From Chloroflexota bacterium (lineage in GTDB: Bacteria; Chloroflexota; Dehalococcoidia; Lucifugimonadales; UBA3495): a stretch of DNA of 44,483 bases. The stretch is taken from assembly GCA_022562475.1 (NCBI GenBank), contig JADFPD010000005.1:1-44483 (forward strand). The letters are read 5' to 3'. The position numbers and the translations under genes are program-made. Below, in pieces: positions 23,905-32,629 of this stretch. The notes beneath the pieces are model-generated. The model was not told the DNA's origin. It saw only the letters and a program-made list of their open reading frames with translations, and ran no database searches. Each line of letters begins with the position of its first letter. Within the stretch, counting starts at the first letter, position 1.

Positions 23905-24777
23905 TCAGTCCGGTTGGCCCAGAAATACCGGGGCATATAGCCAACCCTCAAGACGCGCCGCGGCCAACTCGTTCACTTCCGGGCCGGGGGTACCGCCGCG
24001 CTGAGTGGTCTCACCGGGCCCGTCTTGGGGCAGCCGGAACAGGGCCTGGTCACGGGACCAGAGACAGGCGGCCACCGCGGCCACCACCGAGTCCAAGCAA
24101 TCGTCGTTTCCGATGCAACAGTCATGGAAACTGGCCAAGTTGGGGAGGGCGACACCGGAGCGGGTAGCCAGGCCGTCCAGTATCCGCCTCCGCAGTTCGA
24201 ACGAGTATCGCCCTTTCTTGTACCCCTTGAAGGGCAGGCCGAAGGCCCGGAGCGCCGCTCCGGGCATGGACTCCAATAGCACGGGCCCGGTGCGCCCTTG
24301 ATCGGCGAGGGGCGGGACCCGGCAGCCGGCCCGCCATAAGCCGTCGAGCATCTGCATGCCCCGGAAAGTCATGGGCACCATGTTGGGGTTGGTCTTATGA
24401 AGGCATGAGTAGCATTCGGGGAAATAGAGGTCTCCCCGGCGCAGGGGCTCGCCGTGCTCGGCTACGAAAACGTCCCGCAGGGCCATGAAATCCGGGAGTT
24501 CCATGGCGGCGGCGGCCTGCCAAAGTAGGGGCATCGTTCTGGGACCGGGTAGCCACCGTCCGGCAAATACCTCTGGGACGGAGAAGGGAAAGTCCAGGGC
24601 GGCCACCGAATCAGGAGGCAGGGCCGCGAGCAAAACGGCCAACTCAGCCCGGGGCATCGACTCACAGGAATCGATCGTAAGGGCGCCGCCGCTCAGGACC
24701 CCCTGGGTTACCCAGGTATTCTTGTCAGCCTTGGCTCCGCTGAAATCCACGCCTAGAATCGTGGTCTCTTCGGTCAA
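23905..24777 (-). CDS. DUF429 family protein (RNase H-like fold predicted)
   Basis: Protein of 290 residues with the DUF429 pattern: TTILGVDFSGAKADKNTWVT at the start, VAALDFPFSVP, a long middle with two cysteines in FPECYSCLHKTNPNMVPMTF, ESMPGAALRAFGLP, and the C-terminal DDCLDSVVAAVAACLWSRDQ and EGWLYAPVFLGQPD. The acidic residues in GVDFSG, ALDFPFS and CLDSVVAA are consistent with a RNase H-like active site, as proposed for this family; activity is unproven. ATG at 24777. Divergent from the oxaloacetate decarboxylase-like gene. Confidence 0.8.
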   Translation of the reverse strand: MTEETTILGVDFSGAKADKNTWVTQGVLSGGALTIDSCESMPRAELAVLLAALPPDSVAALDFPFSVPEVFAGRWLPGPRTMPLLWQAAAAMELPDFMALRDVFVAEHGEPLRRGDLYFPECYSCLHKTNPNMVPMTFRGMQMLDGLWRAGCRVPPLADQGRTGPVLLESMPGAALRAFGLPFKGYKKGRYSFELRRRILDGLATRSGVALPNLASFHDCCIGNDDCLDSVVAAVAACLWSRDQALFRLPQDGPGETTQRGGTPGPEVNELAAARLEGWLYAPVFLGQPD

Positions 24778-24904
24778 GTGGCCTCCGTTGAGGTGATGGG
24801 GCTATGTTAGAATGGGCCGGAATTTCCGCCGCTCCGATTCGCGCCTGCTCACGGGTTGGGCGTGCTTGGACCAAGCGGCGACTCTGCTGCGAAACAGGTG
24901 CACC

Positions 24905-25765
24905 ATGGACTTTACCACGAGAAGAGAAAGATACCGGGGCATTTTGGCCGGCGACAAGTGCGTTTACCCCGGATCGGTGTTCGACCCCATCTCGGCGCGC
25001 ATCGCCGAGGACCTGGGCTTCGAGGTCGGCATGTTCGCTGGATCGATCGCTTCGGGCACCGTGCTGGGAGCGCCGGACCTGATCGTTCTGACGCTTACTG
25101 AATTCGCCCAGCAAATTCACCGAATCTGCCGCGCCGGGGACCTTAGTCTGATGGTGGACGCCGACCACGGGTACGGCAACGCCCTGAATGTGATGCGGAC
25201 GGTTGAGGAGTTGGAGACCGCCGGCGTTGCTGCGCTGACCATCGAGGACACAGTGCTGCCCCGGACCTTCGGCGGCGGCGCGGACGCCTTACTGCCGATC
25301 GAAGAGGGCGTGGGCAAGATGAAGGCGGCGTTGGCGGCACGCCAGGACCCCAACATGGTCGTGGCCGGACGCACGAGTTCTCTGCGGATCACCGACCTGG
25401 CCGACACCATCAAGCGGGTCAAGGCCTACGAACAGGCCGGCGTCGATGCCGTGTTCCTGGCCGGCGCCTCCACCAAAGCCGAGGTCGAGGCCGTGAGTTC
25501 GGAGATCAACATCCCGCTGCTCTTGGGCGGCACCTCCGGCGAGCTGGCCGACCGGGACTATCTGGGCTCGGTTGGAGTGCGGGTCGCCCTGCAGGGGCAC
25601 CTCCCCTTTGCGGCCGCGGTCAAGGCTGTTTATGACACCCTGAAGGCCCTGCGCGACGGGGTGCCGCCAGCCGACCTGCGTCCGCAACTGGCCACTACGG
25701 AGCAGATCGATCAGTTCACCCGCAAGGCCGACTACGCCAAATGGACTTCAGACTTCCTCGCCTGA
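24905..25765 (+). CDS. isocitrate lyase/PEP mutase superfamily protein, oxaloacetate decarboxylase-like
   Basis: A 286-residue TIM-barrel enzyme. The key stretches are YPGSVFDPISARIAEDLGFE, FAGSIASGTVLGAPDLIVLT, LMVDADHGYGNALNVMRTVE (82-101), AALTIEDTVLPRTFGGGADA and VAGRTSSLRITDLADTIKRV. The Cys-containing catalytic loop of true isocitrate lyases (KKCGH) is absent, and the DADHGYGNALNVMRTVEELE signature is closest to the oxaloacetate decarboxylase subgroup known from Pseudomonas. A carboxylate decarboxylase or C-C lyase is the most likely activity. ATG at 24905; the frame extends upstream to 24812 but without support. A terminator follows at 25806. Confidence 0.85.
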   Translation: MDFTTRRERYRGILAGDKCVYPGSVFDPISARIAEDLGFEVGMFAGSIASGTVLGAPDLIVLTLTEFAQQIHRICRAGDLSLMVDADHGYGNALNVMRTVEELETAGVAALTIEDTVLPRTFGGGADALLPIEEGVGKMKAALAARQDPNMVVAGRTSSLRITDLADTIKRVKAYEQAGVDAVFLAGASTKAEVEAVSSEINIPLLLGGTSGELADRDYLGSVGVRVALQGHLPFAAAVKAVYDTLKALRDGVPPADLRPQLATTEQIDQFTRKADYAKWTSDFLA

Positions 25766-25805
25766 AATTTCAGTGGACCCCCGGCAGGCCCCGAGCATGA
25801 CGATA

Positions 25806-25840
25806 AAGGCCGCCGCAGCGTTCAATGAGCGGCGGCTTTT
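25806..25840 (+). terminator. terminator of the oxaloacetate decarboxylase-like gene
   Basis: GCCGCCGC and GCGGCGGC form an 8-bp stem around a 12-nt loop, followed by TTTT. It lies 40 nt after the stop codon. Confidence 0.75.
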
Positions 25841-25942
25841 GCCTTGGCTTTCCGGCGGGCGGCATTTGCGATTAAGGCTAGACCCGTGGAGGATGGAAGT
25901 AGGGAAATGGTCTAGGTGAAACCGCTTCCCGGGTGAAGGCAA

Positions 25943-26377
25943 TTGAAAAAACCGCTTTTTTGGCTTCCCGGCGCGGCGTTGGTGTTGATGACGGTCCTCC
26001 TCGCTTGCACCACTCCGGATTTCCGGACCTTCAGCGACCCGGTGATGACCACCGCAGGCATGCAGGCCGAGTTGGAGCGGCTGCACCAGATCAACCTGAC
26101 CGTTGAAGAGGGTGATTTCGATTTCAGCCGCTACCCCATCTCAGTGGGCGTCGATCCGAGGAACGGGAAGATGCTGGTGGAAAAATTCATCTGCTGGGAC
26201 GCCTGTCCGGACGTGGGAATGGTGTTCTTGCTGTACGAGAGCGTGGAGACGGAGCAGGCCTGCGTTGATACCTTGATGGGCTCGCCCCTTGTCTCACCGG
26301 ACCCCATTCCGGGGCAATACTGGGGTTGCCGTCCAATCGTTGATTGGCTGAATCCTCCGGAGAGATTTCCAGGGTAG
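25943..26377 (+). CDS. small lipoprotein of unknown function
   Basis: Protein of 144 residues with a type II signal: KK, then hydrophobic LFWLPGAALVLMTVL, then a lipobox LLAC with the lipid-anchored cysteine at 22. The mature part is acidic, with the paired cysteines CWDAC and later CVDTLMG and WGCRPIVDWL. It would be anchored on the cell surface or in the periplasm. No family is recognised. The TTG start at 25943 has AAGG five nt upstream; no ATG or GTG in frame would preserve the signal peptide. It stands alone between a terminator and the VOC gene. Confidence 0.65.
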   Translation: MKKPLFWLPGAALVLMTVLLACTTPDFRTFSDPVMTTAGMQAELERLHQINLTVEEGDFDFSRYPISVGVDPRNGKMLVEKFICWDACPDVGMVFLLYESVETEQACVDTLMGSPLVSPDPIPGQYWGCRPIVDWLNPPERFPG

Positions 26378-26546
26378 TCCCACTCCGGGTTTCCGGGCCG
26401 ATTCTTCCCGGCGCCACAACTTCACCGGCGGCGGATTGTGGGGTACACTAGGGCTTCGCACCGGCCTGTCTCACGCCTGGCGACCTGATCACCGGGCCAT
26501 AGACTCGAGGAGGCCTTTGCGCAACGCTTACCTTAGGAGTACCACC

Positions 26547-26939
26547 GTGAAGATCGAATTGAATCACCTTCATTTCCGCAGCGAAGACCCCGACGCAGCC
26601 GCCAAGTGGTATTGCGATAATTTCGGCGCCGCCATCACCTCGGAGCGCCCACTTTCCACGACCAAGTCCATTCAGCTCGAGTTGAACGGGGAGCATATAA
26701 TGACGATCTCCGGCCGCGCGGAGGGTGAGGACCCCATCGCCGGGACCACCGACCCCCGCTACGGATTGGACCACTTTGGGTTCGAGACCGACGACCTTGA
26801 GGGATTGGCCGCCACGCTGAAAGGCAACGGCGTGAAATTCAACTGCGAGCCCTGGACCATGCCGTCAGGCTCCATGGTTGCCTTCGTGGTGGCGCCAGAC
26901 GAAGTGTCGGTGGAACTGATCCAGCGCCCCAAGGCTTAG
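26547..26939 (+). CDS. VOC-family (glyoxalase/dioxygenase fold) protein
   Basis: A 130-residue vicinal-oxygen-chelate protein with two betaalphabetabetabeta modules. The first has LNHLHFRSEDPDAAAKWYCD and metal-candidate His7 or His9; the second begins YGLDHFGFETDDLEGLAATL and ends with VSVELIQRPK, where Glu is the usual last metal ligand. The GTG at 26547 has an AGGAG site at 26535-26539. The upstream open frame to 26436 adds residues unlike the family. Substrate unknown; the family covers glyoxalases, extradiol dioxygenases, epimerases and resistance proteins. The 3' end faces the PIG-L gene. Confidence 0.85.
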   Translation: MKIELNHLHFRSEDPDAAAKWYCDNFGAAITSERPLSTTKSIQLELNGEHIMTISGRAEGEDPIAGTTDPRYGLDHFGFETDDLEGLAATLKGNGVKFNCEPWTMPSGSMVAFVVAPDEVSVELIQRPKA

Positions 26940-26950
26940 CCTGTCTTAGC

Positions 26951-27811
26951 CTAGTCCGGGATGACGCCGTCGAAGATGTCTTCGGGAACGGTCTCTCCGG
27001 AGGAGACTTTGGGGCGGGCGCGGATGTAGTATTCCCGGCCCAAGACCCATGCGGCGACATCCCTGGGCAGCCGGTGGTAGGGCCAGGTGGGCGCGACCTG
27101 GGTCCGGTGACACATGATGCAGGCCATCTTGGTCTCGAGTTGGTCCGACACGTCCAACTCCAGGTGTATCTCCTCCGGCGGGGTGCCTTGAACTAGTTGC
27201 TCCGGACTGGGCAGGGGGAAATCTTCCCCGGCCGCGCGTAGCCGGGTGGCCCATTCCAGCCGAAATCCCTGGGGACGGGCGCTGTAGAAGAGGCGCTCGG
27301 GCGCGTGCGGCCTCAGCCCGTTGGTCAATTGCCCGGGGAAAGCGGCCGGGTCCGAGGCCAGATCAAAGGCCTCGGTCGTGTGATTGGACACCGCTATATG
27401 GTCAGGATGGCCGTAGAGTCCGCCCGGTTCGAAGGTGAGCACCACCTGGGGCTTGAACTCCCTGATCTCCCGCACGAACCGCTCCACTATCACTTCGTCT
27501 GGGGCGTTGATGTAGGCGCGTGGGTGGTCGTTCGACTCCCAGCCCGCCATGCCGGAGTCCCGGTAATCCAACAGGACGTGGCTCTCCAGCCGCAGGGCCC
27601 GGACGGCGCATGCCAGTTCGATGCGCCGGATCTCACCCAGGGTCTCCCTGGTGGCGGACCCTTCTTGCCGGATCTCCCCTTCTTCGCCCAAGGTGGTGGT
27701 CACCAACCGTACCCGCCGGCCCTCCGCCACGTTACGGGCCAGCAAGCCCCCAACGGGAAATGCCTCATCGTCGGGATGGGCCAAGCAGACCAAAAGCCGA
27801 AGTCCGGACAT
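26951..27811 (-). CDS. PIG-L (LmbE-type) N-deacetylase
   Basis: Zinc-dependent de-N-acetylase family protein of 286 residues. Metal motif AHPDDE at 11-16, second motif GHPDH at 134-138, with LVTTTLGEEGEIRQEG and VVLTFEPGGLYGHPDHIAVS between. This group includes MshB/Mca, BshB and GlcNAc-PI deacetylases; the last 90 residues are not diagnostic for any. A role in low-molecular-weight thiol or glycoconjugate metabolism, or conjugate cleavage in detoxification, is possible. ATG at 27811. Downstream and convergent with the VOC gene, 11 nt apart. Confidence 0.88.
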   Translation of the reverse strand: MSGLRLLVCLAHPDDEAFPVGGLLARNVAEGRRVRLVTTTLGEEGEIRQEGSATRETLGEIRRIELACAVRALRLESHVLLDYRDSGMAGWESNDHPRAYINAPDEVIVERFVREIREFKPQVVLTFEPGGLYGHPDHIAVSNHTTEAFDLASDPAAFPGQLTNGLRPHAPERLFYSARPQGFRLEWATRLRAAGEDFPLPSPEQLVQGTPPEEIHLELDVSDQLETKMACIMCHRTQVAPTWPYHRLPRDVAAWVLGREYYIRARPKVSSGETVPEDIFDGVIPD

Positions 27812-28016
27812 TGCTTTCTTCCTCGTTGTTTTGATGATGGCAGGACCCGCAGGACAGTTAGGGGGAGTTCAACCCAGTAAACCCGGCTGCGCCGGCCGGC
27901 GGCTAGAAGTGTACTTTTGGCATCCTGGCCCAGTCAATGGCGGCTGGGGTTGAATACCTATCAGGGTCTCGTCTGTTCAGCCCGAATCTCTACCCGGATT
28001 TGGACCGGCCGGCCGT

Positions 28017-28045
28017 TTGACAGCCCAGGGGGGTGCAACTACAAT
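28017..28045 (+). promoter_or_regulatory. promoter of the LigB-like gene
   Basis: TTGACA (28017-28022), a 17-nt spacer and TACAAT (28040-28045). This is a near-consensus housekeeping promoter 69 nt upstream of the chosen ATG. The rest of the 300-nt gap (27812-28114) shows no gene. Confidence 0.75.
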
Positions 28046-28114
28046 CCGGCTCGTGGCGTGCTCTCCGGCTAGGTGGGAATCGCGCCATTATTCGAGTCGA
28101 ATCCGGAGGCCGAG

Positions 28115-29086
28115 ATGGCTGAGTTGTTAGGGTTGGGTTGCTCCCACGGACCCATCATCCTCACCCCGCCGGAGGTCTGGCACAAGAGCCGGGAGCGCAT
28201 ATTTGGCCGGAACCCAAATTTCCAAGCGCCGCCCCAACTGATCGAGGAACTGGGAGACGACAACGGCCTTACTCAGGACCGCCTGGACCAGAAGAAGGTG
28301 GTCGCAGCCTTTAAGACGCTACGGGACCGGCTTCACGAGTGGGACCCGGACGTCCTGATGATTATCGGCGACGACCAGGCCGAGAATTTCCAGCAGGACA
28401 ACCTGCCCCCATTTTGTCTCTACACCGGAGCCGAGGTGGACGGTTATCCCTTCCGCAACGTGGGCGGAAAGAACAATATTTGGGAGGCCGCCGCCGAGAC
28501 GAAGTTCACCTTTCGTTGCCCCAAGGACTTCTCCAGGGACATGCGGAATTCCCTGATCCGCGACGGCATCGACATGGCCTCGTCCAGCTCATTGAAGGGC
28601 TGGGACTGGGGTCTGGCCCACGCAATCATCAACCCCCTGGTCTACCTGGACCCGGAGGGCAAGTTCCCCCTGCTGCCCCTGTTCGTGAACTGCTACGGAG
28701 AGGAGGCCGGCCTGGACTATCCGCCCCGGCCCACGGCCAAGCGTTGTTACGAAGTTGGGCGGTCGATACGCCGGTTCTTGGACACCAGGGACGAGCGGGT
28801 CGCCGTGGTGGCCTCGTCAAGCTGGTCTCACAGCTTCCTGGCCCACAAGTACGATTGCTCGGCCATCGACCTTGAGACTGACCGGCGCTATCTGGAGTTG
28901 GTCCGGCAAGGCCGGGGCAGCGAGTTGGCCGGGCTAACCCCTGAGGAGCTACAGGACTCGGGCGACCATGAGATCTTGAACTGGATCATCGCCCTGGGCA
29001 TCCTGGGAGACGTTCCGGCGGAGATAGTGGACGTGAGGGAATCGCACACCCAATTGGCCTTCCGGGTGGCGGCGATCTGGGGATAG
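28115..29086 (+). CDS. LigB-family class III extradiol dioxygenase-like protein
   Basis: Protein of 323 residues with the LigB fold of non-heme Fe(II) ring-cleavage dioxygenases. It opens LLGLGCSHGPIILTPPEVW with the candidate metal histidine in CSHGP. DVLMIIGDDQAENFQQDNLP, KGWDWGLAHAIINPLVYL, LLPLFVNCYGEEAGLDYPP and VAVVASSSWSHSFLAHKYD follow in family order. The frame begins upstream at GTG 28073, but ATG at 28115 has GGAGG five nt before it. It may cleave catecholic compounds made by the monooxygenases encoded nearby, although the true substrate and the exact ligands are uncertain. Transcribed from a strong promoter. Confidence 0.82.
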   Translation: MAELLGLGCSHGPIILTPPEVWHKSRERIFGRNPNFQAPPQLIEELGDDNGLTQDRLDQKKVVAAFKTLRDRLHEWDPDVLMIIGDDQAENFQQDNLPPFCLYTGAEVDGYPFRNVGGKNNIWEAAAETKFTFRCPKDFSRDMRNSLIRDGIDMASSSSLKGWDWGLAHAIINPLVYLDPEGKFPLLPLFVNCYGEEAGLDYPPRPTAKRCYEVGRSIRRFLDTRDERVAVVASSSWSHSFLAHKYDCSAIDLETDRRYLELVRQGRGSELAGLTPEELQDSGDHEILNWIIALGILGDVPAEIVDVRESHTQLAFRVAAIWG

Positions 29087-29138
29087 ACCAGGCATCCCAA
29101 GAGATTTAAGGCCGATATTTAGGAATAGACATTACGAT

Positions 29139-29169
29139 CATTCGCTCGTCCCGAGCCCGCCGAAGGACC
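29139..29169. repeat. dispersed repeat (CTCGTCC-GAG-CGAAGGAC family)
   Basis: ATTCGCTCGTCCCGAGCC then CGCCGAAGGAC is an inverted, diverged copy of the element at 30619-30651 (CCTTCGACAAGCTCAGGACG and flanks). Such elements are common intergenic repeats in several bacterial groups. The remaining 214-nt gap between LigB and LLM genes shows nothing else. Confidence 0.5.
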
Positions 29170-29300
29170 TTGGCTGCGGCGCGGCCATGGTTCGGCGTCC
29201 TTTGGCGGAGGAGACCACGAGCGGGTGCCGACAAGATAAGAACTAGTAAGTCCGGTCCGGCGTCCCACCGGCCCCGGACAACCCAACCGCAGGAGGAAAG

Positions 29301-30383
29301 ATGCACTACGGCATTATCATGGAATGCGACTACCGCTACGGCAATTCCCAGGAAGAGGCCTTCGACGAGGCGTTCGCCACGTCGGACGCCGCGGAAGAGG
29401 GCGGCCTGGACGGGGTCTGGCTGGCGGAGCGTCACTTCGCGGCGCCCCGCGGTCCTTTGGATGCGGCAGGAGCGGGGATACCTTCCATCGTCTCAGCGCC
29501 CTTGATTATCTCCACTGCCATCGTCGCCCGGACCGAGCGTCTGCGGGTCGGCGTGGCGGTGAACGTGCTGCCCCTGAATCACCCGGTGCGGATGGCCGAG
29601 GAGATCGCGACCCTGGACCAGATCAGCCATGGACGGGTCGATTTTGGCGTTGGCCGGAGCGGTTTCATGAGGTCCTACGAGGGCTATGACATCCCCTACG
29701 CAGAAAGCAGGGAGCGCTTTCAGGAGAACCTGGAAATCATCCTGGCTGCGTGGACCAACGAGCGGTTCTCCTACCAGGGCAAGCACTACACGTTCAACGA
29801 TGTATGCGTGATCCCCAAGCCCTATCAGCAACCCCATCCGCCGCTGCGAATGGCGGCCACCACCAAGGAGACGTTTCCCCAGGTGGGGAAATTGGGGTAT
29901 CCGATCTTCGTGGGACTGCGGGGGCTGGACCGGCCCGACCTGGTCCGGCTTCTCGACGACTACCGCAAGGCTTGGAAGGATGCCGGCCACGCCGGAGACG
30001 GAGACGTTTACCTGCGCATACCGATCTACGTCGGCGCATCGCAGGACGAGGCTTACGCCGATGCCGAAGAGAGCACCATGACGTCTTACCGGCGCATGGC
30101 CAAGAATTTCGCCGCATCGGCCTCCGCCGCGGGCGCCACCATCGATGAAGACCGTGCCAAGCGCGGCGAGGCGTTGGCGGCGGTGACCTACGAACAGTTG
30201 ATCAGTGACCGGTTGGCCTACGGCAACCCAGAGGGCGTGATCAACCAGTTGAAGACCATCTCCCAGGAACTGGGGCTTTCAGGCATCGTCGCCGAGACCA
30301 ACGTCGGCGGCCTGATACCCCGCGAAAAAGTGTCGAAGTCCATCGACCTATTCTGCAAAGAGGTCGTTCCGGCGCTGCGGTAG
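29301..30383 (+). CDS. LLM class (luciferase-like) flavin-dependent oxidoreductase, copy 1
   Basis: A 360-residue TIM-barrel flavoprotein of the bacterial luciferase superfamily using FMN or F420. Landmarks are GGLDGVWLAERHFAAPRG, IVARTERLRVGVAVNVLPLN, HPVRMAEEIATLDQISHGRV, DFGVGRSGFMRSYEGYDIPY, YQGKHYTFNDVCVIPKPYQQ and HPPLRMAA. Members of this kind are usually monooxygenases or F420-dependent reductases; the neighbourhood of LigB and HpaB homologues suggests oxidative catabolism. An AGGAGG site lies directly before the ATG at 29301. A hairpin with a T-run follows the gene. Confidence 0.92.
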   Translation: MHYGIIMECDYRYGNSQEEAFDEAFATSDAAEEGGLDGVWLAERHFAAPRGPLDAAGAGIPSIVSAPLIISTAIVARTERLRVGVAVNVLPLNHPVRMAEEIATLDQISHGRVDFGVGRSGFMRSYEGYDIPYAESRERFQENLEIILAAWTNERFSYQGKHYTFNDVCVIPKPYQQPHPPLRMAATTKETFPQVGKLGYPIFVGLRGLDRPDLVRLLDDYRKAWKDAGHAGDGDVYLRIPIYVGASQDEAYADAEESTMTSYRRMAKNFAASASAAGATIDEDRAKRGEALAAVTYEQLISDRLAYGNPEGVINQLKTISQELGLSGIVAETNVGGLIPREKVSKSIDLFCKEVVPALR

Positions 30384-30408
30384 GACGGACGTATTACCAA
30401 CGGTCGTA

Positions 30409-30440
30409 GGGGTGGGTCTCTGACCCGCCCTTTTCTCTTT
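30409..30440 (+). terminator. REP-like palindrome acting as terminator after LLM copy 1
   Basis: GGGTGGGTC-tct-GACCCGCCC (one G-T pair) followed by TTTTCTCTTT, 26 nt after the LLM stop. It belongs to the same palindrome family as 18780 and 18900, preceded by GTAG. Confidence 0.65.
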
Positions 30441-30618
30441 GGGGCAATTAATACCGGTGGTTTGTCGGTGTTTTGGCATAAGACGGTTACACCAGGGCAA
30501 TCCGCTTTCCAAACTCCGCTCATGGTGAGCTCCGACCGATTGTCGAGAGTCTCGATGTAATCGGACCTGTCGAACCACCGTTTGGTGCAGGTATGTTTTC
30601 GTCCACGAGCATGACTTA

Positions 30619-30651
30619 TGCGCATCCTTCGACAAGCTCAGGACGAGCGAA
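30619..30651. repeat. dispersed repeat (CCTTCGACAAGCTCAGGACG family)
   Basis: CCTTCGACAAGCTCAGGACG with flanking CGAAT, the better-preserved copy of the element seen inverted at 29139. It lies in the 327-nt gap between LLM copy 1 and the HAD gene, together with the palindrome at 30662. Confidence 0.55.
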
Positions 30652-30661
30652 TCCCCCCTCC

Positions 30662-30690
30662 GTCTTTCCGGCAAAAGCCGGAATCCATGG
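30662..30690. repeat. dispersed palindromic repeat (TTCCGGC-n4-GCCGGAA)
   Basis: A perfect 7-bp stem, TTCCGGC-aaaa-GCCGGAA, with flanks GTCT and TCCATGG. This matches a widespread intergenic element type; diverged copies occur near 18746 and 40026. Confidence 0.55.
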
Positions 30691-30710
30691 GACGAGCCGG
30701 GTTTCTGCGC

Positions 30711-31493
30711 CTAGGCCGTCAGCCTCGGCAACACATACTCATTGATCGCGACGGCCAGCCCGTCTTCCGAGACCGGCGGGGCCACGTAATCCGCGGCGGC
30801 CCTGACCTCCGGCGGCGCGTCGCCCATGGCTACGCTGGACCCGCACGCCTCCAACATGGGCAAGTCGTTGTAGCTGTCGCCCACGGCCACCATGTTGGCT
30901 GGGTCCACGCCCAATGTCCTGCCCACGCGTAAGACCCCGGCGGCCTTGTCCACTCCGGCCAAGGTGAAGTCCACGGCCCAAAGCCCGTTGTAGGGCAAGA
31001 CCGCCTTGATCACATGCATCTCTTTGTTGCCGCGGAACTCCTCGGCCAGAGCGTCGGCGGTAGCCTCGTCCAGGTCCAGGGCCGACACCCGGATAAGGTC
31101 CCAGTTGGGAACGTCGTCGAAGGTGCTCGCGGTGCCGCCGGCGTGGGTGGCGACGAAGGCCGAGCCCATCTCCCGGAGTCTGGTGACCACCGCTTCGGCG
31201 TTGGCCGGGCCCAAGGGCGCGGACCAAGTCGACACCCCTCGCACCGGGTCCAGGATATTGGCGCCGCCGTCGGAGACTTGGGGCGTGGTCAGCCCCAACT
31301 CCTTGGCATACCGCAATACGTCGGCCGGCTCCCGTCCGGTGGCGATGAACACGGGTATGTGTCCGGCCAGCCGCGTAACGGCTTCGTGGACCGCGGGGGA
31401 GATCTTTTCGTCGGGGCCGATGATGGTGCCGTCCAGGTCCAGGGCCGCTGCCAGGATCGTCGAGCGGCCGTCATTCGATGAGCTTTCAGCCAT
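30711..31493 (-). CDS. HAD-superfamily Cof-type phosphatase
   Basis: A 260-residue haloacid-dehalogenase-fold hydrolase of the Cof/SPP type. Motif I ALDLDGTII (18-25) has the nucleophile D19 and D21; motif II is in FIATGR; motif IV is GDSYNDLPMLEA near residue 205, followed by VAMGDAPPEVRAAADYV. The cap in between is of the C2 type. It may dephosphorylate a phosphosugar (phosphoglycolate, mannosyl-3-phosphoglycerate or similar); the substrate cannot be chosen. ATG at 31493. No operon partner; divergent from the lipoprotein gene. Confidence 0.88.
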   Translation of the reverse strand: MAESSSNDGRSTILAAALDLDGTIIGPDEKISPAVHEAVTRLAGHIPVFIATGREPADVLRYAKELGLTTPQVSDGGANILDPVRGVSTWSAPLGPANAEAVVTRLREMGSAFVATHAGGTASTFDDVPNWDLIRVSALDLDEATADALAEEFRGNKEMHVIKAVLPYNGLWAVDFTLAGVDKAAGVLRVGRTLGVDPANMVAVGDSYNDLPMLEACGSSVAMGDAPPEVRAAADYVAPPVSEDGLAVAINEYVLPRLTA

Positions 31494-31647
31494 TTCATCC
31501 TTTGGGTGGCGGCGTTGGCTGCTGTAATTCTATATGACTTGAGTACACTCCAAGAAGACCGAATGAGATGTTGTAATTTTTTCCATACAAGTTAAATCAA
31601 TCCTGGTAACTTACTCGCGTGGAATAATTTAATTCGTAAAGGGCCGG

Positions 31648-32547
31648 ATGCTTAAGAGATTCGTTGGGACCATTCTGATCGCCGTGGCCGTCTTGGTTGC
31701 AGCAACTGCTTGCGGCGAGACTGCCGAGACAATTGCACCGACTCCAGTGGTACAAGAGATTGTCGAATCTGCGTTGTTGCCAACCGTAAATGCCAAGGGC
31801 GCAACGGCCGTGGTTACTCCTCGGGCAATCACCCCCACGGCCGGAATCACGGCTGAGGCTTCGGAAGCCACCCGCACGGCCGCAATCGATGCTCAACGGG
31901 CCAAGGGTTGGCCTACTCCTGAGGGTAATTCGCGTGAGGCGACGAACACGCCGGCCCCTACACCCATAGATAAATCGAACTGGACCATCATCGAGCCTGG
32001 AAAGTGTGATGACGGTTCGACGATGCAGGTAGGTGAGATAGATGAGCTCAGGAAGACTTTATTCGCATTCATATTATTTAGCTGGGCACGCGACGAAGCT
32101 GAATTAGTGAAGATTGCCGACTTAGTCATCCACGGAGTGCCCTTCGGCAGCATAGAGATGGAGCCTTCACGGCACAGGGGAAGTTTCAACAGGTTCTACC
32201 AGGATGTGCGGATACTGGAGGTTCTCAGTGGAGAGACGTCGAGCGACACCGTCCGAGTGCTTCAGATCGCCTTTGACTACGCCACTAGTCCTGAGAATCT
32301 AGAGAAATATGAAATTACCCTAGGAACGGGAGACGATTATGGATATCCAGGGCCGCTAGGGCAGTGTCCGCAGATCCTCTTCCTCAACACGTCCTCGGGC
32401 GATGTTTTCTCATCGGTCGGAATTACTCAGGGTGTATTTACGTTGGGTCCCGATAGCCGCGTCGTTTACGCACCGGAATTTGAGTCCTTCGTAGGATTGG
32501 ATGTGGCCCAAGTGAAATCGCGGGTCGAAATGCTCGGTCAACGTTAG
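31648..32547 (+). CDS. lipoprotein with Thr/Pro/Ala-rich linker, unknown function
   Basis: Protein of 299 residues with a clear lipobox: FVGTILIAVAVLVAATAC with the anchored cysteine at 22. A low-complexity linker of about 80 residues rich in T, A, P (APTPVVQ, TPRAITPTAGITAE, TNTPAPTPIDK) separates it from a globular domain of about 190 residues (TIIEPGKCDDGSTM, DLVIHGVPFGSIEMEP, DVRILEVLSGETSSDTVRVL, GPDSRVVYAPEFESFVGLDV). That domain recalls surface-exposed beta proteins of the transglycosylase/protease-inhibitor kind but is not recognised. The coding sequence is more AT-rich than its neighbours. ATG at 31648. A shared hairpin with the VOC gene lies downstream. Confidence 0.7.
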   Translation: MLKRFVGTILIAVAVLVAATACGETAETIAPTPVVQEIVESALLPTVNAKGATAVVTPRAITPTAGITAEASEATRTAAIDAQRAKGWPTPEGNSREATNTPAPTPIDKSNWTIIEPGKCDDGSTMQVGEIDELRKTLFAFILFSWARDEAELVKIADLVIHGVPFGSIEMEPSRHRGSFNRFYQDVRILEVLSGETSSDTVRVLQIAFDYATSPENLEKYEITLGTGDDYGYPGPLGQCPQILFLNTSSGDVFSSVGITQGVFTLGPDSRVVYAPEFESFVGLDVAQVKSRVEMLGQR

Positions 32548-32569
32548 GCCCGGATTATCTGTTTGAGAC

Positions 32570-32603
32570 TAAAAAGAGGCCCCCGAAAAATCGGGGGCCT
32601 CTT
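32570..32603 (-). terminator. terminator, mainly for the VOC gene on the minus strand
   Basis: AGAGGCCCCCGA and TCGGGGGCCTCT form a 12-bp stem with a four-nt loop. On the minus strand it is followed by a run of five T, so it ends the VOC gene transcript. On the plus strand the T-run is poor, but it may also serve the lipoprotein gene. Confidence 0.8.
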
Positions 32604-32629
32604 GGTTCACCTGTGGCTGGGAAGACGGT

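Noticed and set aside
30218-30625. Minus-strand frame of 135 codons between LLM copy 1 and the HAD gene
   Set aside because: Runs through the palindromic repeat and into the LLM gene antisense, with no motif and no good start; I treat the gap as repeat-rich non-coding DNA.
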